64,000 bases of DNA from Micromonospora luteifusca. Lineage in GTDB: Bacteria > Actinomycetota > Actinomycetes > Mycobacteriales > Micromonosporaceae. The stretch is taken from positions 620,001 to 684,000 of the forward strand of contig NZ_JAFBBP010000001.1 of the NCBI RefSeq assembly GCF_016907275.1. Reading direction: 5' to 3'. Position numbers and translations under genes: made by a program. This document shows positions 24,998-34,685 of the stretch, in pieces (position 1 is the stretch's first letter; each line of letters opens with the position of its first letter). The notes beneath the pieces are model-generated. The model saw only the letters and a program-made list of their open reading frames with translations. It was not told where the DNA came from and did not search any database.

Positions 24998-27871
24998 ATG
25001 AGTCCCGTCGTAGGAGTACCCGCGCCGACCGCGGCCGACGTCCACGCCCGCGAGGTTGCCGAGCTGCTGCGCTCGCGCCTCACGGATCCGACCCGGGCCA
25101 GCACCGAGCTGCCCCGGAGGCTGGCGGCGGCGCACGACGCCTCGCCGTACCTGTTCGAGCCGCAGGCCGTGGTTCGCGCCGCCTCAGCGGCCGAGGTGGG
25201 GGCGCTGATGGCCGGGGCCCGGGAGGCCGGTGTGCCGCTGATCCTGCGCGGCGGGGGCACCAGCCTCGCCGGGCAGGCCGGCGGCACGGGGATGCTTGTC
25301 GACGTCCGCACCGACTGGCGGCACGCCGAGGTGCTCGACGACGGTCGCCGCATCCGGCTCCAGCCGGGTCTGACGATCCGGCAGGCCAACGCTCGGCTGG
25401 CCCGCTACCGACGCCGGCTCGGCCCGGACCCGGCCAGCGAGGCCGCCTGCACGGTGGGCGGCATGGTGGCCAACAACTCCAGCGGGATGACCTGCGGCAC
25501 CACCGACAACGCGTACCGCACCATGGAGTCGCTGCGCTTCGTCCTGCCGTCCGGCACCGTCGTCGACTCCGGCGCCCGCGACGCCGACGACCGGCTGCGG
25601 GCCGACGAGCCCGAGCTGCACGCCGGGCTGCTGCGACTGCGCGACCGGGTGCGCTCGACACCGGGGTCGCGCGCCACGATCGAGCGGCTGTTCGCGATGA
25701 AGAACACCATGGGGTACGGGCTGAACTCCCTGCTCGACCACAGCAGCCCGGTCGACATGCTGGCCCACCTGATGATCGGCAGCGAGGGCACGCTCGGCTT
25801 CGTGGCCGAGGCCGTCTTCCGTACCGTCGAGATCCAGGACCACGCCGCCACCGGCCTGCTGATCCTGCCCGGCCTCACCGACGCCACCGACGCGCTGCCC
25901 GCCCTGCTCGCCGCCGGCGCCCGTACCGCTGAGCTGCTCGACGCGGCCGCCCTGCGGGTCAGCCAGCGCGACCCGGATGCGAGCCAGGCCCTGCGCGGAC
26001 TGACGATCACCGGGCACGCCGCACTGCTGGTGGAGTTCACCGAGGACAGCGCGGAACGGCTGGCCGCGACGCTGGCCGACGCCCGAGGAGTGCTCGACCG
26101 GCTGCCCGCCGTCACCGGCACCGAGCTGACCCACGACCCACGCGAACGGGCCCGGCTCTGGCACCTGCGCAAGGGCCTCTACACCGCGGTCGCCGGCGCC
26201 CGCACACCCGGCACCACGGCCCTGCTGGAAGACATCGCGGTGCCGATGCCGCGCCTGACCGGCACCTGCGACGGCCTGATCCGCCTGTTCGACCGACACG
26301 GCTATCCGGACGCGGTGATCTTCGGACACGCCCGCGACGGCAACCTGCACTTCATGCTGACGCAGTCCTTCGACACACCAGCAGAGATCGACCGCTACGC
26401 CCGGTTCACCGACGACATGGTCGACCTCGTGCTTGCCGAGGGGGGAACACTCAAGGCGGAGCACGGCACCGGCCGGGCCATGGCCCCCTTCGTCCGCCGG
26501 CAGTACGGCGACGAGTTGTACGACGTGATGCGCGAGCTCAAGCGGTTGTGCGACCCGAGCGGTCTGCTCAACCCCGGTGTGCTGCTCAACGACGACCCGA
26601 CCGTGCACCTGCAGCAGCTCAAGGCCGTCCCGACCGTCGACCCCGAGCTGGACGCCTGCGTCGAGTGTGGCTACTGCGAGCCGGTCTGCCCCACCGCCGA
26701 CGTCACCACCACACCTCGGCAGCGCATCGTCCTGCAACGGCAGATCGCCCTCGCCACCGCCGCCGGAGACGAGGAGCGCCGCCGGGAGCTGACCACCGAC
26801 TACGCGTACAGCGCGGTGGACAGTTGCGCCGCGGACAGCCTCTGCGTCACCGCCTGCCCGGTCGGCATCGACACCGGCGCGGCGATGAAACGGCTGCGCG
26901 CCGAACGGCACAGCCCTCTCGCCCAGCGCACCGCCCGCGGTGCCGCGCGGCACTGGAAGACCGCCGTGGCAGGCGTCCGGGTGGGACTGAACGCCGCACA
27001 CACCGCACCGACCCCACTGACCCGCGCCGCCACTCGGGTGATCCGTGGGCTCGGTGCCACCGAACTCGTACCCCTGTGGAGCGACGACATTCCGCGCGCC
27101 GGCGCTCCCCGCCCCGCACCCCGCAGCGCGCCGGACGCAGAGGCCGTGTTCTTCGCGGCCTGCATCGGCAGCATCTTCGCCTCGGAGGACGGCCCGTCCG
27201 GCGGCTCGGCGGCGGCGTTCCTACGCCTGTGCGAACTGGCCGGGGTGCCGCTCGTCGTACCGGCCGGCACCGCGGGCCTGTGCTGCGGAACGCCCTGGCA
27301 GTCCAAGGGCTACCCCGTCGGTCACCGCGAGATGGCCGAACGGACCCTGGCCGCACTCTGGGTGGCCAGCGACCAGGGTCGCCTACCCATCGTGTGCGAC
27401 GCCTCATCCTGCACACACGGGCTGACGCAGCTGACCGACGCCCTGGCCGAGGAGGACCGGGCACGTTACCGCGCTCTGCGCTTCGTCGACAGCGTGACCT
27501 TCACCGCCGAACACCTCCTGCCAGCGCTGCCGGAGCCCCGACGGATGGGCTCGTTGGCCCTGCACCCGACGTGCTCCACCGTGCACCTCGGCGGCATCGA
27601 CGACCTGCGCACGGTGGCCCGGGCGGTCGCCGACACCGTGACCGTGCCGGACAGTTGGGGGTGCTGCGCCTTCGCCGGCGACCGAGGGCTGCTGCATCCC
27701 GAGGTCACCGCCAGCGCCACCGCGGCTCAGGCCGCCGAGGTCAACCAACGCGGGTACGACGCGTACGCCTCCTGCAACCGCACCTGCGAGATGGGCATGA
27801 GCCGGGCGACCGGGCAGCCGTACCGACACGTGCTGGAAATTCTCGTCGAGGCGATCGAGCCGCCGGCGTAG
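24998..27871 (+). CDS. FAD/Fe-S D-lactate dehydrogenase-like protein (Dld-II type)
   Basis: 957 residues in three modules. An FAD_binding_4 domain (about 50-190, RGGGTSLAGQAGGTGMLVDV) and FAD-oxidase C domain (to about 530, ending KRLCDPSGLLNPGVLL) form the flavoprotein dehydrogenase. A ferredoxin domain follows with two clusters, CVECGYCEPVCP near 552 and CAADSLCVTACP near 609. A C-terminal cysteine-rich part carries CCGTPWQSKG near 762 and GCCAFAGDRG near 888. The order matches the quinone-linked D-lactate dehydrogenase Dld-II described in Shewanella and D-2-hydroxyacid/glycolate oxidases. It is co-transcribed with anmK (26-bp gap with GGGGAGGA), so its likely substrate is the D-lactate released by MurQ, passing electrons to the respiratory chain. 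Confidence 0.9.
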   Translation: MSPVVGVPAPTAADVHAREVAELLRSRLTDPTRASTELPRRLAAAHDASPYLFEPQAVVRAASAAEVGALMAGAREAGVPLILRGGGTSLAGQAGGTGMLVDVRTDWRHAEVLDDGRRIRLQPGLTIRQANARLARYRRRLGPDPASEAACTVGGMVANNSSGMTCGTTDNAYRTMESLRFVLPSGTVVDSGARDADDRLRADEPELHAGLLRLRDRVRSTPGSRATIERLFAMKNTMGYGLNSLLDHSSPVDMLAHLMIGSEGTLGFVAEAVFRTVEIQDHAATGLLILPGLTDATDALPALLAAGARTAELLDAAALRVSQRDPDASQALRGLTITGHAALLVEFTEDSAERLAATLADARGVLDRLPAVTGTELTHDPRERARLWHLRKGLYTAVAGARTPGTTALLEDIAVPMPRLTGTCDGLIRLFDRHGYPDAVIFGHARDGNLHFMLTQSFDTPAEIDRYARFTDDMVDLVLAEGGTLKAEHGTGRAMAPFVRRQYGDELYDVMRELKRLCDPSGLLNPGVLLNDDPTVHLQQLKAVPTVDPELDACVECGYCEPVCPTADVTTTPRQRIVLQRQIALATAAGDEERRRELTTDYAYSAVDSCAADSLCVTACPVGIDTGAAMKRLRAERHSPLAQRTARGAARHWKTAVAGVRVGLNAAHTAPTPLTRAATRVIRGLGATELVPLWSDDIPRAGAPRPAPRSAPDAEAVFFAACIGSIFASEDGPSGGSAAAFLRLCELAGVPLVVPAGTAGLCCGTPWQSKGYPVGHREMAERTLAALWVASDQGRLPIVCDASSCTHGLTQLTDALAEEDRARYRALRFVDSVTFTAEHLLPALPEPRRMGSLALHPTCSTVHLGGIDDLRTVARAVADTVTVPDSWGCCAFAGDRGLLHPEVTASATAAQAAEVNQRGYDAYASCNRTCEMGMSRATGQPYRHVLEILVEAIEPPA

Positions 27872-27875
27872 CCAG

Positions 27876-27903
27876 GGCCCGCATCCGTCAACGTTTGCGG
27901 GCC
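27876..27903. terminator. Bidirectional terminator between convergent genes
   Basis: GGCCCGCA and TGCGGGCC form an 8-bp stem with a 12-base loop, overlapping the end of the methyltransferase reading frame. Confidence 0.55.
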
Positions 27904-28712
27904 ACCCCAGCGAGCATGGTGTAGTAGGTCTCCTTCTGCTCGGCCACGGCCTCACCGTCGGGCCGCCACTCGGCCAGCGGCACCAACCCCGGCTCGATCA
28001 GCTCGAAGTCGCCGAAGAACGCCTCGATCTCCACACGGCGGCGCCAGCGCCCGGTGCCCAGGCCCTCGTTGAACACCCGCTCGGACTCGCGCACCCTCGC
28101 GGACGTCTCCGGATGCTCCTCGGCCGGATCCCAGAAATGCGTGATCGCCAGATGGCTGCCGGGCGGCAGCGCGTCCCGCAGGGTCGCCGCGATCCCGCCC
28201 GGGTCCTCGGCATCGTGCAGGTGGTGCAGGACCGAGAAGAGCAGCAGACCGATCGGCCGGGTGAAGTCGAGCTTCTCCCGCACGACGGGGTGCGCGAGTA
28301 TCGTCTCGGGGGAACGGATGTCCGCCTCGATCAGCGCACTGGTGTCGTCGCCGGCGAGCAGCGCGCGCCCGTGCACCAGCACCGACGGATCGTTGTCGAC
28401 GTAGACGACCCGTGCGGCCGGATCGACCTCGTGCGCGACCTGGTGCACGTTGGTCTCGGTGGGCAGCCCCGATCCGATGTCGAGGAACTGCCGGATGCCT
28501 GCCTCGGCCGCCAGGTGACGCACCGCCCGGCGTAGGAGAGCCCGGCACGCGCGCCCCGCCTCCAGCCCGTCCGGTGCGATCTCCAGCACGCGCTGGGCGA
28601 CCATCCGGTCGACCGCGAAATTGTCCTTGCCGCCGACCATGAAGTCGTAGACCCGGGCGATGCTCGGGGTGGAGATGTCAACGCCTGGGGGTGCTACCTC
28701 TTCTGCGGTCAT
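27888..28712 (-). CDS. SAM-dependent methyltransferase, DUF574/PF04672 type
   Basis: 274 residues. The signature DISTPSIARVYDFMVGGKDNFAVDR opens the domain and is diagnostic of this large actinobacterial family. A SAM-binding glycine motif FLDIGSGLPTETNVHQV is followed by VVYVDNDPSVLVHGRALL and the late motif GLLLFSVLHHL. Members are abundant in actinomycetes, and most have no assigned substrate. The ATG at 28712 has GGAGGG 7 bases upstream and is preferred over the ATG at 28748. Position between a dehydrogenase and an NLR-like gene gives no clear functional clue. Confidence 0.93.
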   Translation of the reverse strand: MTAEEVAPPGVDISTPSIARVYDFMVGGKDNFAVDRMVAQRVLEIAPDGLEAGRACRALLRRAVRHLAAEAGIRQFLDIGSGLPTETNVHQVAHEVDPAARVVYVDNDPSVLVHGRALLAGDDTSALIEADIRSPETILAHPVVREKLDFTRPIGLLLFSVLHHLHDAEDPGGIAATLRDALPPGSHLAITHFWDPAEEHPETSARVRESERVFNEGLGTGRWRRRVEIEAFFGDFELIEPGLVPLAEWRPDGEAVAEQKETYYTMLAGVARKR

Positions 28713-28791
28713 CGGGCACCCTCCGTTGTGGAATCGACGATCCGGCATCGAGAATAATCGAGGGACGTCGTTGTCGGGTGCCCGTCGGTCC

Positions 28792-31700
28792 TCAGAACGG
28801 GGCGTCCACCGACAGCCGGCGCACCTGCGTCAGGTACGGGTCCAACTCCCCCACCTCGAACCGGCACGTGCCGATGACGTGCCAGAACTGGTTGGCCGAA
28901 TCACCGTCCAGCTTGTACCGCCCGTCCGGGCTGACCGCGGCCCAGCCGTCCGGCAGACCGATCAGGGTGGAGCGCAACTGCGCGTGCTCCGGATCCGCGA
29001 CGTCCCAGAGCCGCACGGTGCCGTCGTCGCCGGCACTGGCAAGCATGCTGCTGTCCGGGCTGAACGCCACCGACCAGACCCGCCGGGTGTGCGCGGCCAG
29101 GGTGCCGTGCAACCGGCCGGTGCCCGGATCCCACAGTCGGATGTTCAGGTCGTCCCCGGCGGTGGCGAGCAGTGCGCCGTTCGGGCTGAACGCGCAGGAC
29201 CAGAGCCGACCGGTGTGCGCGGTGAGCACACTACGGCGCTCACCGGTCGGGGCGTCCCACACCACCGCCGTGCCGTCGTTGCTGGCGCTGGCGAGCAACG
29301 TCCCCTCGCTGTTGAAGCACACCGCGTACACCCGGTCGGTGTGCTGCTCCAGGATGTGGCGGCAGGTCGCGGTGGCCGCATCCCAGAGCCGAACGAGGTG
29401 GTCGTCGCAGCCGGTGGCGATGACCTCGCCGTCCGGGCTGAACGCCACCGCCCGGACCCGCCCCCGGTGCGGTGCGAGGGTGGCGAAGTGCCGACCGGTA
29501 CGCCTGTACCACAGGCGGACCGTGTCGTCGTCGTTGGCGGTAGCCAGCGCGTCGCCGTCCGGGCTGAACGCCGCTGCCCAGACATGGTCGGTGTCCACGT
29601 TCAGCTCGCGCTCGTGGGCCCCGGTCTCGGAGTTCCACAGGTGCACTCCCCCGTCGCCGCTCGGCGCGCCGACCAGCGGGTCGCCCGGGCAGAACACGGC
29701 GGAGAGCAGCCGGTCTGCCGGACTGGCCAACTGTCGGACCAGCCGCCCGGTACGCGGCTCCCACAGCCGCACCACACCATCGTTACCGCAGGCGGCCAGC
29801 ACCTCGCCGTCGTCACGGAAGGACAGCGACGTGATCCGCCGCCCGTGGCCGCGCAGGGTGTGCTGAAGCTGCCCGGTCCGCGCGTCCCAGAGTCGGGTCG
29901 TGCCGTCGTTGCTGCTGGTCGCCACCTGAGCCTGGTCCGGCCGGAAGACCACCGGCCAGACCGAGCCGCGATGCCGGGTCAACTCGTGCCGAAGCTGGCC
30001 GTCGGCGGTGTCCCAGAGTTGGATCGCGCCGTCGCTGGCGGCCGTGGCGAGTGTGGTTCCGTCGCCGTTGAACCGGACGCTGTAGATCGCGCCACGCTGC
30101 CGGCTCAGCACCCGGACCGGGCGGCCGGTCTCGACGTCCCACAGTCGCAGCGCACCATGCGTGTCGCCGGTGGCCATCAACCCGCCATCGGGGTGCACGT
30201 CGAGGGCGTACACGTCGGCCTCGTGGCCGCGCGGCTGGCTGAGCAGTTCCCCGTCGGTGGCCCGGCGGATCCACACCCGGCCGTGCTGGCCGACGGCGAC
30301 CAGCGCCCGGCCGTCCGGGGTGTGCACCACCCGGTAGATGACCTCCGGTGCCCGCACCTCGAAGGCGAGCTCGCCCGAGGTGATGTCCCAGCAGCGGAGC
30401 ACGCCGGCACTGTCCACGACCACGACCCGCCGGCCGTCCGGGCTGAACGAGGTGCCCCAGATGGGCGCGGCATGTCCGGACCATTCCTGGCGCAGCCGGG
30501 CGGTACGCGTGTCGTAGAGCCGGACCACACCGGCCGCGTCGCCCACCACCAACCGACCTCGCGCGCCGTCGGTGAGCATCGGCCACACCCAGCCGGCGAA
30601 GACGTCCTCGATGACGTGCCGCACGTCCCCGTGATCGGCGTCCCACAGCCGGACGGTGAGGTCGTCCGCGCCGGTGACCAGCTGGTGCGAGGCGGCGTCG
30701 AAGCGGACCGCGTACACCCGACCCCGGTGACCCTGCAGGGTCCGCACCGGCAGGCCGCTGGCCGTGTCGCAGATCAGCACACCACCGTCGTCGCTGCCCA
30801 CGGCCAGCACCGTGCCGTCCGGGCTGTAGGCCGCCGGCACCGGCAACCGACCCACCTCGAAGCCGTACGAGACGCCGACGGCGGGCGGGGCCAGGCCCGG
30901 AGTCACCGGACGGCCCGGGGCGACCACCGCGCCGCGCAGCTCCGGTGCCCGCAGCAGCGCGGCGTCGGCGTTCACGTCGATCAGCGCGGCCCGCCGCCAA
31001 CTGCTGCCGGCGACCTGCGCGTTTCGCAGGTCGGTTCGGAACAGGCGGGCCCCGGCCAGTTCGGCTGAGCGCAGGTCGGCCCCGGCGAGGCGAGCCTGGT
31101 CCAGGCGGGCGCCGCGTAACCGGGCGTGTACCAGCCGAGCCCCGGTCAGGTTGGTGGCGACCAGGCGGGTGTCGGTCAGATCCGCGCCGGTCAGATCCGC
31201 CTCGGCCAACTCCCGATGGGACAGGTCCTCACCGCGCAGCACCGCGCCACGCAGGTCGGCCCGGTCGGGCAGCCGCAGCCAGGCGCTGAGCCGCAAGGCG
31301 TTGGCCCGAACCGTCTCGCCGGCCGTCTCGTCGCCGAGCACCCGCATCGCCCAGGCGGTGCTGCGAGCCGAGTCGGCGAGGTCGCCGAGGAACTCCACGG
31401 CCAGCGCCGACAGGGGCCGCGCCGAAAGGGCCGATGGTTCTTCGCCCTGGTTGAGCTGGGTGGCGATTCCATCGGCGACCAGCCACTCCATCACGGAGGT
31501 GTGGATGAACCCGAACAGGCCGTCGTCGGTGCGGACCAGCAGGCTGCCCGCGCCCACCGCGTGCGTCGCCTGCGGTGCGGAGAGCCGGGACTCGACCAGC
31601 CCGGCGAGCTGCTCGGCGGTCTCGGCCAGCTCGGCCAGGCGCAGGTACGACTCGCCGCTCTCCCAGAGCTGGAACGCCAACCGGCTCACCGCGTGCCAGA

Positions 31701-34581
31701 GCTCGGGGCGACGCAGGCCGACCGACGCGCCCGGCACCCCCTGGGTGCGTCGCTCCTCGAAGTCGAGCCAGGACTCCAGGATCTCCCGGTAGAGCGCGGC
31801 CGCGCTGAACGTGCCGCCCGCACCCGCGACGGCGGTCAGCCGTCCGTCGTCGAGGCCGGCGATGAAACCGAGCATCCGCGGGTTGCGGGAAAGGCCGAGC
31901 AGGTCCTTCACCCCGCCGAGCAGGTCCATCCGCTCCCGGGCGGCCCGCTCGTCCCCGCCGTAGCGGTGCCGCAGGAAGTCCTTGATCTGCCCGGAGGTGA
32001 AGTCCTCGATGGCCAGCACCCGCCGGTGCGGCAGCATCCCCACCCGCTCGCCGAGGGCGGTGAGCACCTGCGAGTTGGTCTTGAAGTGCTGGGTGCGGCT
32101 GCTCACCACGACCTTCGCGTTGCCCTCGGCCGCCTGGAGCAACGTCTCCAGGTGGTCCGCCGCCCGGTCGTAGGTGACCCGGGCCACCAACTCGTCGAAG
32201 CCGTCGAAGAGCAGCACGATCCGCCCCTGCCGGAGCATGTAGCGGAACGCCTTGAGGTCGATCACCTGCTCGCCGTGGTTCGCCAGGTGGGCGGCGACCA
32301 GCCCGTCGACCGAGTGGGCCTTGTCCAGCGAACCCAGCTCCACCAGGATCGGGATCAGGTCGGGAGCGGCGGTCGGCAACCGGCGGGCAACCTCGCGCAT
32401 CGCGAACGTCTTGCCCCGGCCGAAGTCGCCGAGCACCAGCACGAACCGACCGTCCGGCGCGGAGACAAGCTCGAGCAACTCGTCCACCACGTCCTCGCGG
32501 ACCTGCTGGTCGGTGCCGACCAGGTGGCGGTAGCGCTGCGGCACGTACTGGCCGGGTGGGTAGAGCCGGTCGGCCTGCAGCCGTGCGGTCTGCGCGGCGA
32601 CGTAGTCGCGCAGGTCGAGCAGCCCCTGGAACTCGGTGAGGTGCAGCACCCGTACGCCGCGTCGCTGTGCCTCCTCGGCCAGCCCGCGCGGGACCCGGTC
32701 GCCGTCGTAGACCAACTCCGACGCGATGTCCGGGTCGGTTGCGTGCACTCGCCGGGCGAAGTGGTCGAGATCCGCGGCGGTCGGGGTGCCGACGTACGCC
32801 CCGACCCGCTGCTGCCGGACCACCCCGTCGGCGCGGTAGGTGACGAACAGGTGCGGCGGCTCGGCCGCCACCCTGCGGACCAGCACCCGGTCGTGACGCG
32901 CCTGGCAGACCTCGGCCAGTCGGTCGAGCAGTCGGTCCAGCGGCGCCACCGGGAGCACCGCCGGTGTGCTGGCCGCCGCGTCCTGAGTGGGCCCCTCGGC
33001 GGCGGTGGGCAGCCGCGGGTCGGGCACCTGGGCCGGCCCGGCAGCCCCGAACGTCGCCTCGGTCCGCGACCACTTCATGGCCGTCGGCTCGCCCACCTCG
33101 TGCCTGTCGTCACGGCCGAGCACCCAGCGGGTCATCCCGTCGGCGGCGAGCCGGAGCACCTGCGCCCGCCCGCTGTGGGACGCGGCGACCAGCGGCACCA
33201 CCGAGTCGACCCGGCCACCGGTCGGCGCGGTGTCGGTGAGCTGCAGGTTGAGCATCGGCCCGAGCAGGCGGTTGAACGACCCCCGATCTCGCAGCGTCAC
33301 CCCGTCCGGGACCGCCGCCTCGTCGGCGTACGGTGTGCGCGGGCCGGGGGCGTGCGCCATCGCGCCCAGCCGCAGCCAGCCGGACTGCTGGTAGTGGCGC
33401 AGCCGCTGGGCGAACCAGGTGGACTGGGCCTCGCCGAGGAATCCGTACCGGTCCTCCTCGCGGTGGGTGACGGCGATGGTGGAGTTCAACCCGGCCACCA
33501 CCACCCGCAGGTCCGGCACCGGAAAGAGCGTCCAGGGTTGCTCGCTGTCGAAGAGCCGGTCGTCGAGCCCCTGGTAGAGGTCGTCGAAGAGCCGCGCGTA
33601 GTGCCGCCACTTCGGCCAGTACGGCGGCTGCGGGTCGACGTCGTCCGCCTCGCAGGTGGCGAAGTACGCGCGGCTGGCGGCCATGGTCACGTCGCGCGGA
33701 CCGGGCACCACGATCAGACGGTGCGGCTCCAAGCCGAGCAGCACCCGCAGCCCGGTGAGGAAACTCAGCGCGCCGGAGAACTCGCGGGGGCTGCCGGACT
33801 CGGTCAGGTTGCCCGCCACCACCAGCAGGTCGGGCCGGGGAACGCCGTCGTTCATCAGCAGGGTCAGGTCACCCATCAGATGTTCCTGGAGCTCCCCCGG
33901 GGTGACCGGGGCGCCTCGCTCGATCACGCCCCGACCGAACCGCGGGCCGGCCACCTGCAGCACGGTCAGTGCCGTCCGCACGGTCGGCACGGCCACCGAG
34001 GCGGGCGGGAACGGTGGCGGGTTGATCGGCGTACGGCGCGCACGGCGCGGCGCGGGCGGGCCGACGACGGGTGCGGAGAGCACCCCGGCCGGGTCGGCGG
34101 GGTGGTGCGGAAAGGCGGGTTGCCGCACGGGCTTCGCGCGGCCGTTGAGCGCTTCCCGGAGCCGGTCCAGCACCCGCGAACGCGCCTGTGTGGGGTCGCT
34201 GACCCCGACCAGGTCGACGTAGGTGATGGTGGCGAGCAGGCCGTCGATCGGGCAGTCCTCCACCCGGACGGTGACCAGCTTGCTGCCGGTGCCGTCCGGG
34301 TCCGCGCGCAGCGCGGCCTGCCATTCCAGCTTTCCGTACGTGGAGTGCAGGTAGCGTTCGGACAGGACGGCCACCACGACCGCGGCCTCTCGGACCCCTC
34401 GGTCCATGAAGTCGATGAAGTTGGTGCCGGCCACGAAGTCCCACGCCTGGAGCAGGGTGCGGTAGCCGGCGGCCTCGAACTCCCACGCCAGCCAGGTCGC
34501 CCAGCGCTCGTCGGCGGGCGAGTAGCTGATGAAGAAGTCGATGGGGCGGTCGGACCGGGTCGGTTGCGTGCCTACAGCCAC
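28792..34581 (-). CDS. TIR - phosphoesterase-like - NACHT - pentapeptide - WD40 protein (NLR-like)
   Basis: 1929 residues from the GTG at 34581 (an ATG at 34680 would add 33 unconserved residues). Order: TIR domain (about 12-145; PIDFFISYSPADERWATWLAWEFE, candidate catalytic Glu86 in YGKLEWQAAL); Pro-rich linker; calcineurin-like phosphoesterase fold (about 200-475) with metal motifs lost (VVAGNLTE, VVPGPRDV); an alpha/beta region (about 545-690) with SELVYDGD and LTEFQGLLDLRDYV; NACHT NTPase (Walker A GDFGRGKT 718-725, Walker B IVLLFDGFDE about 788-797); helical arm; pentapeptide repeats (about 1114-1220); fifteen WD40 repeats (about 1247-1862); conserved tail PDGRYKLDGDSANQFWHVIGTCRFEVGELDPY. 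TIR domains can hydrolyse NAD and NACHT-WD40 proteins act as ligand-triggered oligomers, so an abortive-infection or signalling role is likely but inferred. Confidence 0.93.
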   Translation of the reverse strand: MAVGTQPTRSDRPIDFFISYSPADERWATWLAWEFEAAGYRTLLQAWDFVAGTNFIDFMDRGVREAAVVVAVLSERYLHSTYGKLEWQAALRADPDGTGSKLVTVRVEDCPIDGLLATITYVDLVGVSDPTQARSRVLDRLREALNGRAKPVRQPAFPHHPADPAGVLSAPVVGPPAPRRARRTPINPPPFPPASVAVPTVRTALTVLQVAGPRFGRGVIERGAPVTPGELQEHLMGDLTLLMNDGVPRPDLLVVAGNLTESGSPREFSGALSFLTGLRVLLGLEPHRLIVVPGPRDVTMAASRAYFATCEADDVDPQPPYWPKWRHYARLFDDLYQGLDDRLFDSEQPWTLFPVPDLRVVVAGLNSTIAVTHREEDRYGFLGEAQSTWFAQRLRHYQQSGWLRLGAMAHAPGPRTPYADEAAVPDGVTLRDRGSFNRLLGPMLNLQLTDTAPTGGRVDSVVPLVAASHSGRAQVLRLAADGMTRWVLGRDDRHEVGEPTAMKWSRTEATFGAAGPAQVPDPRLPTAAEGPTQDAAASTPAVLPVAPLDRLLDRLAEVCQARHDRVLVRRVAAEPPHLFVTYRADGVVRQQRVGAYVGTPTAADLDHFARRVHATDPDIASELVYDGDRVPRGLAEEAQRRGVRVLHLTEFQGLLDLRDYVAAQTARLQADRLYPPGQYVPQRYRHLVGTDQQVREDVVDELLELVSAPDGRFVLVLGDFGRGKTFAMREVARRLPTAAPDLIPILVELGSLDKAHSVDGLVAAHLANHGEQVIDLKAFRYMLRQGRIVLLFDGFDELVARVTYDRAADHLETLLQAAEGNAKVVVSSRTQHFKTNSQVLTALGERVGMLPHRRVLAIEDFTSGQIKDFLRHRYGGDERAARERMDLLGGVKDLLGLSRNPRMLGFIAGLDDGRLTAVAGAGGTFSAAALYREILESWLDFEERRTQGVPGASVGLRRPELWHAVSRLAFQLWESGESYLRLAELAETAEQLAGLVESRLSAPQATHAVGAGSLLVRTDDGLFGFIHTSVMEWLVADGIATQLNQGEEPSALSARPLSALAVEFLGDLADSARSTAWAMRVLGDETAGETVRANALRLSAWLRLPDRADLRGAVLRGEDLSHRELAEADLTGADLTDTRLVATNLTGARLVHARLRGARLDQARLAGADLRSAELAGARLFRTDLRNAQVAGSSWRRAALIDVNADAALLRAPELRGAVVAPGRPVTPGLAPPAVGVSYGFEVGRLPVPAAYSPDGTVLAVGSDDGGVLICDTASGLPVRTLQGHRGRVYAVRFDAASHQLVTGADDLTVRLWDADHGDVRHVIEDVFAGWVWPMLTDGARGRLVVGDAAGVVRLYDTRTARLRQEWSGHAAPIWGTSFSPDGRRVVVVDSAGVLRCWDITSGELAFEVRAPEVIYRVVHTPDGRALVAVGQHGRVWIRRATDGELLSQPRGHEADVYALDVHPDGGLMATGDTHGALRLWDVETGRPVRVLSRQRGAIYSVRFNGDGTTLATAASDGAIQLWDTADGQLRHELTRHRGSVWPVVFRPDQAQVATSSNDGTTRLWDARTGQLQHTLRGHGRRITSLSFRDDGEVLAACGNDGVVRLWEPRTGRLVRQLASPADRLLSAVFCPGDPLVGAPSGDGGVHLWNSETGAHERELNVDTDHVWAAAFSPDGDALATANDDDTVRLWYRRTGRHFATLAPHRGRVRAVAFSPDGEVIATGCDDHLVRLWDAATATCRHILEQHTDRVYAVCFNSEGTLLASASNDGTAVVWDAPTGERRSVLTAHTGRLWSCAFSPNGALLATAGDDLNIRLWDPGTGRLHGTLAAHTRRVWSVAFSPDSSMLASAGDDGTVRLWDVADPEHAQLRSTLIGLPDGWAAVSPDGRYKLDGDSANQFWHVIGTCRFEVGELDPYLTQVRRLSVDAPF

Positions 34582-34685
34582 CCGGTCATTATGGCCACCC
34601 ACCGTCAAGCCGTCGCCACCATACGCGGTCGCCCCGTCGAATCCGGCCCGGTTGAGCGAGCCGTGGTGTGCGAGGATCATGCCTT

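Noticed and set aside
29000..30840. DNA-level tandem repeats in the WD40 region
   Set aside because: Repeats are protein blades with diverged DNA, not a nucleotide tandem array.
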